From positions 1 through 37,806 of the forward strand of contig NZ_PVWF01000051.1 of NCBI RefSeq assembly GCF_003003995.1: 37,806 bases of DNA. The letters are read 5' to 3'. The translations under genes were made by a program, and so were the position numbers. Origin of the DNA: Pleurocapsa sp. CCALA 161 (GTDB taxonomy: Bacteria > Cyanobacteriota > Cyanobacteriia > Cyanobacteriales > Xenococcaceae). Positions 8,750-17,472 of the stretch are shown here, one piece after another (position 1 is the first letter of the stretch; each line of letters begins with the position of its first letter). The notes under the pieces were generated by a model. It was not told the origin of the DNA. It saw nothing but the letters and a program-made list of their open reading frames with translations, and searched no databases.

Positions 8750-10708
8750 CTAAGTCAGACTAAATAAAAGTACAAAACTTAATATTGCACTAAATATAGT
8801 TAAGACGTAGAACTGAGAGCGACCAGTTTCTAAATATTTAAAACCTTCTCCACTAGCAATGGTAACTAAACCCGTCAGGTTAACTACACCATCAACAACT
8901 CGATGGTCTGTTTCCATAATTTGCCTAGCTAGACGACGACAGCCGACTACAAACACCTGATGATAAAGATCATCGAAGTAAAACTTGTTCAGGGATAGTT
9001 GATAAAAAGTAGAATACTTTTTGGCGATCGCCACTCGGTCAATTTTAGGTTGTAAGTACATCAAAGAAGCTACCGTAATGCCAACTAAAGCTATACCGAC
9101 GGAACTACCAGCCATAATCAGAAATTCCTGGGAATCAAACTGATTAGCTAGGGTAATAATTTCTCCAGGGGCATGAATAAATCTAGCAAAAACATTATCC
9201 CAAGGTCTGCCTATCCAGCCTAGGAAACAGGAAGGAATAGCCAAAACCACTACAGGAAAAATCATTGTCAGAGGTGATTCATGAGGATAATTATCTTGTC
9301 CAATTTTTGGACAGTCTAATTCTTGGTTACCGCGAAACTCACCTTCAAAGGTCATAAAGTAAATGCGGAACATGTAGAAAGCCGTCAGACCAGCCGTTGC
9401 CCAGCCGAGGAACCAAAGTGTTGGATTAGCACTAAACGCTAAACTAAGAATATCATCTTTTGACCAAAATCCAGCAAAAGGAGGGATTCCGCAGATTGCT
9501 AAAGTACCAATCAAAAAAGTAGTAGCAGTAACAGGCATATACTTGCGTAAACCGCCCATCAAGCGCATATCTTGTGCCAATAGAGGATCGTGTCCTACGA
9601 CTGCTTCCATACCATGAATTACCGACCCAGAACAGAGAAACAACATGGCTTTAAAGCAAGCATGGGTCAGAAGATGAAACAAACCAGCCGAATATCCGCC
9701 GATGCCCATCGCCATCACCATATAGCCGAGTTGAGACATAGTAGAATATGCCAATCCTTTTTTCAGGTCATTTTGAGTTAAAGCGATCGCGGCCCCAAGC
9801 AAAGCAGTAATCGCACCAGTCCAAGCGATAACCCCCATCGCAACAGGAATCTGCTCAAAAACTGGATACATCCGCGCAATCAAGAACACTCCAGCAGCAA
9901 CCATGGTCGCAGCATGAATCAAGGCTGAAATAGGCGTAGGTCCTTCCATGGCGTCTGGTAGCCATACATGGAGAGGAAACTGGGCTGATTTTGCTACTGG
10001 GCCTAAAAAAACCAAGATTGCTAACATGGCTGCCAGCCCTCCTGATAATGCGCCAGAATTAACTAATTCTGAGAGTCTCAACCCCATAATGCTAAAGTCA
10101 AAACTTCCCGTAGCCCAATACAGACCAAGTATGCCTAATAGCAAACCAAAATCACCCACACGGTTGGTTATAAAAGCTTTTTGGCAAGCAGCAGCAGCAC
10201 TAGGGCGATCGTACCAAAAACCGATCAAGAGGTAGGAACACATCCCCACTAGTTCCCAAAAAATGTAGACTTGTAGCAGGTTGGAACTAAGCACCAGACC
10301 TAACATGGAAGAACTAAAGATACTTAAATAAGCATAAAATCTTACATAGCCTGGGTCATGAGCCATATAGCCATCGCTATAAATCATGACCAACAAAGCC
10401 ACGGTAGTCACAACGACTAACATTAAAGAACTCAGAGAATCAATTGTATAGCCGACGGTTAAGCTAAAATTATTTGCCGTTACCCATTCAATAGTTTGAG
10501 TATAAGCTTCGTGTCCTTGAATTTGACTCCACAATAAGCCAAATGACAAGAGCATCCCCACCCCAATTAGAGAAATCAGGAAGACAGCATTAATTTGTCT
10601 TAAACTATTGGTAAATTTATTAGATAAGATTAAACCAATGCCTACTAAAGTTGCTCCCAATAAGGGTAAAACTGGTATGAGCCAAGCATATTGATAAAGT
10701 ATTTCCAT
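8750..10708 (-). CDS. ndhF: NAD(P)H-quinone oxidoreductase subunit 5 (NdhF1-like)
   Basis: This 652-residue protein is the distal antiporter-like subunit of NDH-1, with about 16 membrane helices and the long lateral C-terminal helix expected of NuoL/NdhF proteins. Recognisable parts are VQVYIFWELVGMCSYLLIGF-type sequence (here with LLQVYIFWE), PLHVWLPDAMEGPTPISALI, and the C-terminal LSLNKFYFDDLYHQ. The start MEILYQYAWLIPVLPLLGAT and the last residues (VLLFSLT) closely match NdhF1 proteins. Compared with my memory of Synechocystis NdhF1, the loop after FEGEFRGN is about 30 residues shorter and lacks a His-rich stretch. Its partner ndhD lies downstream on the same strand behind inserted genes. 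Confidence 0.93.
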   Translation of the reverse strand: MEILYQYAWLIPVLPLLGATLVGIGLILSNKFTNSLRQINAVFLISLIGVGMLLSFGLLWSQIQGHEAYTQTIEWVTANNFSLTVGYTIDSLSSLMLVVVTTVALLVMIYSDGYMAHDPGYVRFYAYLSIFSSSMLGLVLSSNLLQVYIFWELVGMCSYLLIGFWYDRPSAAAACQKAFITNRVGDFGLLLGILGLYWATGSFDFSIMGLRLSELVNSGALSGGLAAMLAILVFLGPVAKSAQFPLHVWLPDAMEGPTPISALIHAATMVAAGVFLIARMYPVFEQIPVAMGVIAWTGAITALLGAAIALTQNDLKKGLAYSTMSQLGYMVMAMGIGGYSAGLFHLLTHACFKAMLFLCSGSVIHGMEAVVGHDPLLAQDMRLMGGLRKYMPVTATTFLIGTLAICGIPPFAGFWSKDDILSLAFSANPTLWFLGWATAGLTAFYMFRIYFMTFEGEFRGNQELDCPKIGQDNYPHESPLTMIFPVVVLAIPSCFLGWIGRPWDNVFARFIHAPGEIITLANQFDSQEFLIMAGSSVGIALVGITVASLMYLQPKIDRVAIAKKYSTFYQLSLNKFYFDDLYHQVFVVGCRRLARQIMETDHRVVDGVVNLTGLVTIASGEGFKYLETGRSQFYVLTIFSAILSFVLLFSLT

Positions 10709-10934
10709 GATTTATATTTACTTTGATTGCGGTTTACTTAATATTGGCGTGAAGGTCAAGAACTGTTCGTTATCTTAGTCATAGGGATCGTTGGCAAAGA
10801 TAATAGGCATAATTAGTATGATGGGCAATGAAAATATAATGATCGCCCATACAAGTAACATAAAATTTTCAAAGATAGATAGCATGGAATTGTCCACGAA
10901 AAAATTTAAGGGCTATATAAAGTGGGAAATCAGA

Positions 10935-12185
10935 TTAAGCTACTTTTTTAGGTAAATTGATCCTAATTTTTGAGAGTTGGGCAGAGGATTGTTGTTGCAT
11001 TAAATTTTCGGCGTTGCGTTTAATAGTGTTATGGACAAAATCTAAATACTCATCGTTATAGTGATTAAAGGGTTGTTCCATCTCTGTTGCTACTTCATTC
11101 ATCAACAGGTAAATAGAGCTAACTAAAAGCATCGCCAAAATTGTACCCGAACCTAGTTGGCTCATGATGCCAATGGGCAATGCTACTAAACAAGCGATCA
11201 AAAATACTTTTAAAGCAATGGTATGAATTAAAGATGCTGATTTTTTAGCAACTCGTTCGCAATCTCCCAAAATATTGGTCAGGCGCTCAACACTCCTGTG
11301 TAAATAGGAATACTGAAAATCATCAAGTTGCCCTTGTTTATACTGACGTTCTAGATAATCACCAAGCCAAAAAATAATATCTAGAGGTGCATTCTTAGAT
11401 ACCTGCAATCTTTTATATTCCAGTTGAGATAGTAAAGGCTTTAATTCAGTCATTGGCTGTTGTTGCAGATGTAGTTTTGTCGCCACAGCAAAAGCAGATA
11501 CCAACTTAATAGCCGATTCTTTCTCGTATTGGTCTTGAGGTTCGTGTTCCTCTACATAGTGCCAGATACCCCGAATCTGATTGTTAACTAAATCCACCAT
11601 TGCTAACCAAGGTTTACGTCTTAACCAAAGGTTTTTATAAGCAATATTAATTCTCAGCGTCAATAATGAACCCAAAGCGATGGTAAGACCAACGACATAA
11701 AAAGCGATCGCTTGACTGGAAAATACTTCTGGTAAAAGTTCCCAGCGATTTAGCCAAGAAATAAACAAGCTATAACCGCCACATAAAGCGATCCAAGGTA
11801 AAACTTGGGGAAAAATAGCTTTAGCTGACTGAAAAATAATTTGTCTTTTGTTGGGTTGTTTTGCCTGAATCGATCTAGGAGAAACTAATTCTTGCTGTGA
11901 GACTGCTGGGGATGAAAAAAACTTTGAGGCGTTGCTGTTTGGGGATTTGCTTAAAATCACTTGGGGAGCAGGCAATTGTTCCTTTTTGCCAAATTTTGAT
12001 CGTTTTCTGATAGCCATGATTGAATCTTCGGTAAGTAGGACTTTTTTTTCTTGATTTGCCAAATTTTGCTCAAATATAAATTCGCTGTAGTCGATCAAGT
12101 CATCTATTCCCATCAGGTTGAATGTAATCTCTGTTATCAACCACACTGCCATCTTAATTATTAACTTTCGAGCTTTCACCTGCAT
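10935..12185 (-). CDS. Bestrophin-like (UPF0187) anion channel protein
   Basis: The 416-residue protein carries a bestrophin-type core: hydrophobic segments at about residues 130-148 and 160-180, followed by LRINIAYKNLWLRRKPWLAMV, which corresponds to the family's conserved Arg/Asn/Tyr/Trp motif after the second helix. Two further hydrophobic segments lie at about 330-370, with an acidic cluster afterwards (MEQPFNHYNDEYLD). Bestrophins are pentameric anion channels, and in algae thylakoid members pass bicarbonate. The first 56 residues are an unusual extension. An AGGAG placed 10 nt before the ATG at 12185 supports that start over the internal ATG at 12017. Location next to ndhF and pxcA suggests bicarbonate or chloride transport, by inference. 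Confidence 0.75.
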   Translation of the reverse strand: MQVKARKLIIKMAVWLITEITFNLMGIDDLIDYSEFIFEQNLANQEKKVLLTEDSIMAIRKRSKFGKKEQLPAPQVILSKSPNSNASKFFSSPAVSQQELVSPRSIQAKQPNKRQIIFQSAKAIFPQVLPWIALCGGYSLFISWLNRWELLPEVFSSQAIAFYVVGLTIALGSLLTLRINIAYKNLWLRRKPWLAMVDLVNNQIRGIWHYVEEHEPQDQYEKESAIKLVSAFAVATKLHLQQQPMTELKPLLSQLEYKRLQVSKNAPLDIIFWLGDYLERQYKQGQLDDFQYSYLHRSVERLTNILGDCERVAKKSASLIHTIALKVFLIACLVALPIGIMSQLGSGTILAMLLVSSIYLLMNEVATEMEQPFNHYNDEYLDFVHNTIKRNAENLMQQQSSAQLSKIRINLPKKVA

Positions 12186-12417
12186 TGGTTTTAATCTCCT
12201 AAAGAGTGCAGTGTTGAGACAATATAGCTAGAAATATTTGATGTGGAGGAAGATAAAAGCTACTTTGACTTAAATTTATTTTGAGGCAATCTAGGCGAGC
12301 TTGTTGATGATATCTAACTTATTGATTTAGGCATTGCGCATTTACCTAGGGGATCGATCTTGAAACTCTTCGTTTAGATCTTATATACCAAATATAAAAT
12401 GCTCCCCTCAGCTACAA

Positions 12418-12450
12418 AGCTGATAATAATATTGTGATTTGCTATCAGCT
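12418..12450 (-). terminator. Possible weak terminator hairpin after pxcA
   Basis: AGCTGATA (12418-12425) and TATCAGCT (12443-12450) form an 8-bp stem with a 17-nt loop, 33 nt past the pxcA stop on the minus strand. No clear T-tract follows, so this may instead be a processing or regulatory hairpin. Confidence 0.3.
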
Positions 12451-12482
12451 ATTAACTTTTTAAGAAGGTCAATAAAGTTATT

Positions 12483-13772
12483 CTATTCATTCATCTCTTT
12501 CAAGGTTGCCACAGTAGAAGCGGATAGTTGGCTAAGGTATCTAAAAATCCAATATTTCATCATGGTGTCCATCACTACTGGTACGGTAGCAATAAACAAA
12601 GATATACTACTCTGATTGGCAGCAACTCCTAAGTGATTAGCTAGACCTTCTAACAAGACTTCCCAACCGTGAGGAGAGTGAAAACCAACAAACATATCTG
12701 TAAATAAAATAATCGCAAAGGCTTTGGCACTATCGCTTAAACCATAGATAATTTTGTCAATAAAGGACTTGAGAACGCTAATATCGTTTCGGCGGATCAA
12801 CAGCACAAAAGCAAAGGCAAAGATTCCCACAAAATCTGCAAAGACATTACTAATAGAGTTGTTGCTCTTGTGATGAAAAACTTCAGCAATTTCGTTGGCT
12901 TTTTCTTGAACATTCTTTTCTAGTTCTTCACTAGACATGGACGGAAAACCTTTAAGCATCCGATCCATTTTGAGCTGCTCTTCGTAGGTGTTAAGTTCTA
13001 CCAAAGCCTCTTCTTTCCACTCTGAGTTTAAATTATCGATGACAATGGCCGCTTCTTCTCCACCTCGATACTGATCGACAATAGGAGCAATAACCAAGCG
13101 TTTTGATACCTGCTGAGTGATAATCGGCACAATAATCAATAGTGCTAGTAGTCTAACTCCCACCACCGTAACGGCACGAGAACGGCGAAACTCATTTACT
13201 ACCTCTTCTTCAGACTTAGGATTCAAGTCTTGCTTAATTTTGTCAAAGGTTTTGCCAACAGATCCTGTTAATGGAGTCGAACCAGGAAATAATGAATTTA
13301 AGGGCGAACCATTTTTTCGTTTCTGCTGAGGAGGAGGTGTAACGTTAACTGGTGTTGTAGTAGAAGAAACATCGACAATGCTGGTAGGCGTATAAGATTC
13401 TCCTCCAGGCTGGGAAACGGGAACTATAGCTGCTGGTTGATTCTGAGTAATAGTGTAGTTGGCTAAAATACCTTCGGCAAAAATCAGCTTTTCTAAATTA
13501 TTTGAACCAAGATTTCCAGAGGCAGCACTGCTAGAGTTGAATTGTTCGATTCCACTGCGTAAAATATCTAAGTTTTCTTGGACTTCTCCCTGTAGGCGAT
13601 CGCTAGTAAGAGATTCTACAGGTACTCTATAGCCACTAAAATAGCGATTTTCAATCGATTTAATCCTCGAAGCAGCCTCATAAGCTTCTTTTAGAGACTG
13701 TTCTGGATTGCCAAAAAATTGCTCTTTGAGTTTACTAAAGGGAGATTTGCGTGTAGAAGGAGTAGAAGTCAT
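12483..13772 (-). CDS. pxcA: Proton extrusion protein PxcA (CotA/CemA family)
   Basis: PxcA is needed for light-induced proton release from cyanobacterial cells and supports inorganic carbon and Na+-dependent transport; the chloroplast homologue is CemA. The 429-residue product matches the cyanobacterial long form. It has a soluble N-terminal domain starting with SPFSKLKEQFFGNPEQSLKE, a variable Pro/Ser/Thr-rich linker (about 110-165), and the C-terminal CemA domain with about four membrane helices (near 203-221, 315-330, 350-365 and 385-410). The motif VSKRLVIAPIVDQYRG after the first helix is typical. The ATG at 13772 starts with MTSTPSTRKSP. The small gene 60 nt upstream on the same strand may be co-transcribed. 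Confidence 0.92.
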   Translation of the reverse strand: MTSTPSTRKSPFSKLKEQFFGNPEQSLKEAYEAASRIKSIENRYFSGYRVPVESLTSDRLQGEVQENLDILRSGIEQFNSSSAASGNLGSNNLEKLIFAEGILANYTITQNQPAAIVPVSQPGGESYTPTSIVDVSSTTTPVNVTPPPQQKRKNGSPLNSLFPGSTPLTGSVGKTFDKIKQDLNPKSEEEVVNEFRRSRAVTVVGVRLLALLIIVPIITQQVSKRLVIAPIVDQYRGGEEAAIVIDNLNSEWKEEALVELNTYEEQLKMDRMLKGFPSMSSEELEKNVQEKANEIAEVFHHKSNNSISNVFADFVGIFAFAFVLLIRRNDISVLKSFIDKIIYGLSDSAKAFAIILFTDMFVGFHSPHGWEVLLEGLANHLGVAANQSSISLFIATVPVVMDTMMKYWIFRYLSQLSASTVATLKEMNE

Positions 13773-13832
13773 TGTTTAATCAAGGATAAATAATAAAACT
13801 AGTTTTAAATAAACAAAAGTATTTCATAAGCA

Positions 13833-14099
13833 TTAGGCTGCACTGTGAACTTTTAACTGTTTTGGCTGATGATTGGTCGCAGAAAAACTTTTTTTGACAA
13901 ACAGGCTTGGTTTGTGATGCTGGTAAAGTGTCTGACTATTAATCCCGCGCATACTATTTGCAGTTGATTGAGTCATAATTCTTGCGCCTGGAGCTACATA
14001 TCTTCCTGAAGGTATATGTATGCTTGTTGATAATGCCCGATACTTTTTAGGTAAGAATTCTTGACTATTGCTGATTAATCTGAGTTTTGGAGTAGCCAT
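13833..14099 (-). CDS. Small hypothetical protein upstream of pxcA
   Basis: An 88-residue basic, Ser-rich soluble protein (theoretical charge clearly positive) without signal peptide, membrane segment or family that I recognise. It runs from ATG at 14099 to a stop 60 nt before the pxcA start, on the same strand. No good ribosome site is visible. A gene is plausible because the frame is intact and no better frame overlaps, but it could also be spurious. Confidence 0.4.
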   Translation of the reverse strand: MATPKLRLISNSQEFLPKKYRALSTSIHIPSGRYVAPGARIMTQSTANSMRGINSQTLYQHHKPSLFVKKSFSATNHQPKQLKVHSAA

Positions 14100-14767
14100 A
14101 AGAAATATTCTTTTCGTAAGGTATTAATAGCTATGGATGAACTATGTACTGATTTGAACAATAGATTAATCAAATTAAAGTAACAAACTCGGATCAAAGT
14201 TTAATTGAATTCGTAAATCTGCGAATTTGCTTTTGGGCGTTGCTGATTTGAAGTGTGAAGCTAAAAAGTAATCCGTTCGTAGCTATCAACTATCAGCTAT
14301 TCAGTTGATCTGCTTGGTCACAGAAATCGCAGCACCATACCTCGATTCTGCAACGCCTGCTTTTAAAATACGAATGCATGTTTTGGCTGTCATCGTGACT
14401 ATTTTAAATTTCTTTACAGAGAATTAACATTCTGATACTATGTTTATCGTTGATTAATGAAATTTGAAGTAATTAACTATCTCGGTTATAGTGTCAATCA
14501 AGTTTACTAGCCTGCTTGCTCACCTAGGTAAGTTTTGTTCCACCTGTGAGGAATTTAATATTTACGGAGGGTGACTTTGAATTGATTTTTCAAAATTACC
14601 CGTAAAAATCTGAAATTTGCTAGTTAAAAATAGTATTTTTGATTTTTCAGTTGATTTTAAATAGGGCAATGGATTAATCGCCAGAGATTTAATTGCTTTC
14701 AAAAAGTAAAGACTTATTAGTCAATTGAGCGCCAAAAAAACCATAACTTAAGAGGTATTTACTTAAT
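14100..14767. other. Intergenic region with divergent promoters and a small repeat element
   Basis: This 668-nt gap lies between the minus-strand hypothetical gene and the plus-strand response regulator, so it must hold both promoters. It contains a MITE-like element (14228-14364) and a copy of GCTTGCTCACCT at about 14515-14526 that recurs at 33420-33431. No protein-coding frame is convincing. Confidence 0.6.
14228..14364. mobile_element. MITE-like element with target-site duplication
   Basis: GGCGTTGC at 14236-14243 and GCAACGCC at 14350-14357 are perfect inverted ends, and the next bases inward are partly matched. The element is flanked by identical TGCTTTT words at 14228-14234 and 14358-14364, as expected for a target duplication. 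The interior of about 105 nt codes for nothing. The end sequence GGGCGTTGCTGATTT resembles ends I remember from cyanobacterial insertion sequences, so it is probably a non-autonomous derivative. Confidence 0.65.
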
Positions 14768-15448
14768 ATGAGACTTTTACTAGTTGAAGACGATTGGGAG
14801 ATCAGTGAATTACTAGAAGAGATTTTGACCGATCAAAATTATGTAGTCGATATTGCCAGAGATGGTCAAGCTGGGTGGGATTTCGTCGAAGCTTTTAATT
14901 ATGATTTAATCCTGCTGGATGTGATGCTGCCTAAAATGAACGGTTTCACTCTTTGTCGTCAATTACGCGATCGCGAATACGAAATGCCAGTTTTAATGTT
15001 GACTGCCAAAGATACAACTGATGAAAAAGTTCAAGGATTAGATGCAGGCGCTGATGACTATATAGTTAAACCCTATAAATTGCAAGAGTTACTAGCGCGG
15101 ATTCGTGCCTTGTTACGTCGAGGAATTACCTCCATGTCCCCAGTCTTAAAATGGGGTGAAATGTGTCTCAACTCCAATACTGGTGAAGTGAAATATCAAG
15201 AGCAAACTTTGCAATTGACAGCCAAAGAATATTGTCTACTAGAACTATTTATGCGTAACGGTAGTAAATTGTTGAGTCGCAGCGCAATCTTAGAAAATCT
15301 GTGGTCTTTTGAAGAGCCACCCGATGAAGATGCAATTAAAGCTCATATTAAACGCTTAAGAAAAAAGTTAACCAAAGCTGGAGTTGCTAATGATTTTATT
15401 GAGACAGTTTATGGCTTAGGGTATCGTCTTAGTGCTGCAAGTTCATAG
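14768..15448 (+). CDS. OmpR/PhoB-family response regulator (RppA-like)
   Basis: This 226-residue DNA-binding regulator has an N-terminal receiver with D8/D9, phospho-acceptor D51 (LLDVMLP) and the conserved lysine in IVKPY near 101. A C-terminal winged helix follows (about 128-222), with LTAKEYCLLELFMRNGSKLLSR and the closing VYGLGYRL typical of the family. It resembles the cyanobacterial RppA/ManR/NrsR group, which respond to redox or metal signals together with an adjacent kinase. The two kinases at 15990 and 17473 follow on the same strand. OmpR-type regulators bind direct repeats 10-11 bp apart. An AGAGGT lies about 12 nt before the ATG. Confidence 0.93.
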   Translation: MRLLLVEDDWEISELLEEILTDQNYVVDIARDGQAGWDFVEAFNYDLILLDVMLPKMNGFTLCRQLRDREYEMPVLMLTAKDTTDEKVQGLDAGADDYIVKPYKLQELLARIRALLRRGITSMSPVLKWGEMCLNSNTGEVKYQEQTLQLTAKEYCLLELFMRNGSKLLSRSAILENLWSFEEPPDEDAIKAHIKRLRKKLTKAGVANDFIETVYGLGYRLSAASS

Positions 15449-15989
15449 TCAAGACACACTTGCTCTAAAGCCATAAGCTTTTTAATTTCACTCTACAAGT
15501 TTCTCATCAGAATTCTCAGTGCTACTTACTCGATCTATTTCCAATTGAATTGTCTTGCTGAAGGCTGCCTACCAAGTTTAGTTCGGAAGTTCAATACCTA
15601 GTCAAAATTAAAACCGTGCTTACATCTACTACAGCTAGGACAGCCACAGCAATAAACCATGCTTTAACCTAAATTATGCTCTATTCATTTAAAAATCGAG
15701 CATTAGTAAATTAGAAAATAAAAATCAATTTTTTACTTTATAGTGCTAAAGTCATGTTGAGGAAGACATAAAGTTATAATGCAATATATCACCATGAAAA
15801 TAAAATTTTGAATGTTTTACTTCGATAACATCGAGAGTTTTAAGCGTGCAAGATTACTGCAAATATACTAATTTAGTATATTTGCAGTAATTTCTCTAGA
15901 TTCATAAACTTCTAGAAACGGTTATCGCAACTGCATCTTAATATTCAGTTTCTTTACTTTGATCTAGCTAAGTTAACAACAATTTTAAA
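15449..15989. other. Intergenic region between response regulator and first kinase
   Basis: The 541-nt AT-rich gap separates the regulator from its likely kinase, unusually far for such a pair. It contains a 39-nt perfect palindrome at 15853-15891. I see no coding frame or recognisable RNA gene. A promoter for the first kinase gene probably lies after the palindrome. Confidence 0.5.
15853..15891. promoter_or_regulatory. 39-nt perfect palindrome, possible operator or cruciform
   Basis: Two 19-nt arms (15853-15871 and 15873-15891) are exact reverse complements around a single central T. The left arm is ATTACTGCAAATATACTAA. The near absence of a loop and the lack of a T-tract argue against a simple terminator. 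It lies 98 nt upstream of the first sensor kinase and could bind a dimeric regulator. Confidence 0.75.
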
Positions 15990-17342
15990 ATGACTTTGCT
16001 GAAATATTTAACAGCTTGCTTTTCCATTCCTAATAAGCTGCCAGGTTTTAGCTTTTTAGACATACGCCGGCGTTTACTACTAGCTTATTTACTAGTTATG
16101 TCAACAGTTTTAGGCATCTCGGGAACGGCTCTTTACATTTTTTTTGCTCAAAGTTTAAATCATCAGGTAAATAATCGGTTGCAAACCTTAGTAGGAGCAG
16201 CTACTCCCAGTTTAAATACAATCAAGTTTAAAGGTAGACCAAGTCTTGATCGAGATCTTTCCTGGCGCGATCTATTTTCTCATCGCCAACAGAGTTTAGA
16301 ATGGTTCGATGCCAATGGTCAACTTATCGCTAGAGAAGGAAGCAATTTTCCGCAAATGCCTTTGAGCGCGAAAGCATTTTCAACTTTGCAGAATGGCGAA
16401 TCCATATTTCAACAAGAAAGACAGATTAGAAGTGTAATCATCGCTGTATATACCACTCAAAATCAAAAAAATACTATTCAATTAAAAGGTTATATTCGAG
16501 CTAGCGAGTCTACCCAGGAAATCGAAACAACCCTCCAGCAGTTGCAATTAGGATTGTGGCTGGGGGGAGCTACAGCAATTTTTTTAATCGGCATCAGCAG
16601 TGTCTATCTAACTCGTCAAGCTCTCAAACCTACTTTGAAAAGTTTTCAACATCTCAAACAATTCGCTGCCGATGCGTCTCATGAATTAGGTGGCCCTCTA
16701 ACCAAGATCAGTTTTGCCAGTGAAATTTTACTGAGTAATCCAGAACAGTTAAGTAAACCCTCTGCACAGAAAAAAGTTGAAATAATTAAAAGTGGTGCAG
16801 AGCAAATGAAATATCTTTTGGAAGATTTACTCTTTTTATCCCGTACTGATGCAGTTTCTCCCTTAATTAAGCCAGAAAAAGCCATTGTTTTTGTGGATGA
16901 ACTGCTACAGCAATTAGCAGAACACTTTCGAGAAGTTGCTCGTAATCAAGACATTGACTTTGAAACTAATATTCAGCCCGATTTAGTTGTCAAAGGCGAT
17001 ATTTCTCAACTGAATCGCTTATTTTCTAATATTCTGACCAACGCTTTTAAATATACTCATGCTGGAGGAAGAGTAATTTTATCTTTAAGCCTATCTCAAA
17101 AAGATGTGGTAGTCTCAGTTGAAGATACAGGTATTGGCATCGATTCCCAATATTTACCCTACATTTTTCAGCGTTTTTGGCGTGCCAAACAAGTTAGGAA
17201 GCAAAAAGGACTGGGATTAGGTTTAGCAATTTCTCAAACTATTGTTCAACAACATCAAGGCAAAATTACAGTTTCTAGCACAGTTAACGTAGGTACTTGT
17301 TTTAAAATCTTTCTTCCATCATATAGATTGCAATCTAAATAG
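15990..17342 (+). CDS. Sensor histidine kinase 1 (RppB-like), altered H-box
   Basis: The 450-residue kinase has a first membrane helix at about 27-52, an extracytoplasmic sensor region (about 53-187), and a second helix at about 188-208. The dimerisation/H-box contains H231, and the ATPase domain has N-box ILTNAFKY, G1 box DTGIGID and G2 box GLGLGLAI. The H-box reads SHELGGPLTKI; family members normally have SHELRTPL, so Arg-Thr is replaced by Gly-Gly. The histidine and following Glu are kept, so autophosphorylation remains plausible. It resembles the RppB/NrsS group that pairs with the upstream regulator type. A paralogous kinase follows after 130 nt. Confidence 0.92.
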   Translation: MTLLKYLTACFSIPNKLPGFSFLDIRRRLLLAYLLVMSTVLGISGTALYIFFAQSLNHQVNNRLQTLVGAATPSLNTIKFKGRPSLDRDLSWRDLFSHRQQSLEWFDANGQLIAREGSNFPQMPLSAKAFSTLQNGESIFQQERQIRSVIIAVYTTQNQKNTIQLKGYIRASESTQEIETTLQQLQLGLWLGGATAIFLIGISSVYLTRQALKPTLKSFQHLKQFAADASHELGGPLTKISFASEILLSNPEQLSKPSAQKKVEIIKSGAEQMKYLLEDLLFLSRTDAVSPLIKPEKAIVFVDELLQQLAEHFREVARNQDIDFETNIQPDLVVKGDISQLNRLFSNILTNAFKYTHAGGRVILSLSLSQKDVVVSVEDTGIGIDSQYLPYIFQRFWRAKQVRKQKGLGLGLAISQTIVQQHQGKITVSSTVNVGTCFKIFLPSYRLQSK

Positions 17343-17472
17343 AAAACTTTATTCGTTACAATGTCTATTTTTTTTGTTTCTAGTTTGTCACCTTTGGTAA
17401 CTTAACATTAGTAAATAGACAAAAACTATAAATTTACTTTTAAGTCAAGTTTACTCTTGGCTGTAATTATCT

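Noticed and set aside
4568-10708. DAB-type inorganic carbon pump
   Set aside because: No DabA (DUF2309) protein is present, and NdhD/NdhF are of normal NDH-1 type.
15853-15891. Simple rho-independent terminator of the response regulator gene
   Set aside because: It lies over 400 nt past the stop, has no loop of normal size and no T-tract.
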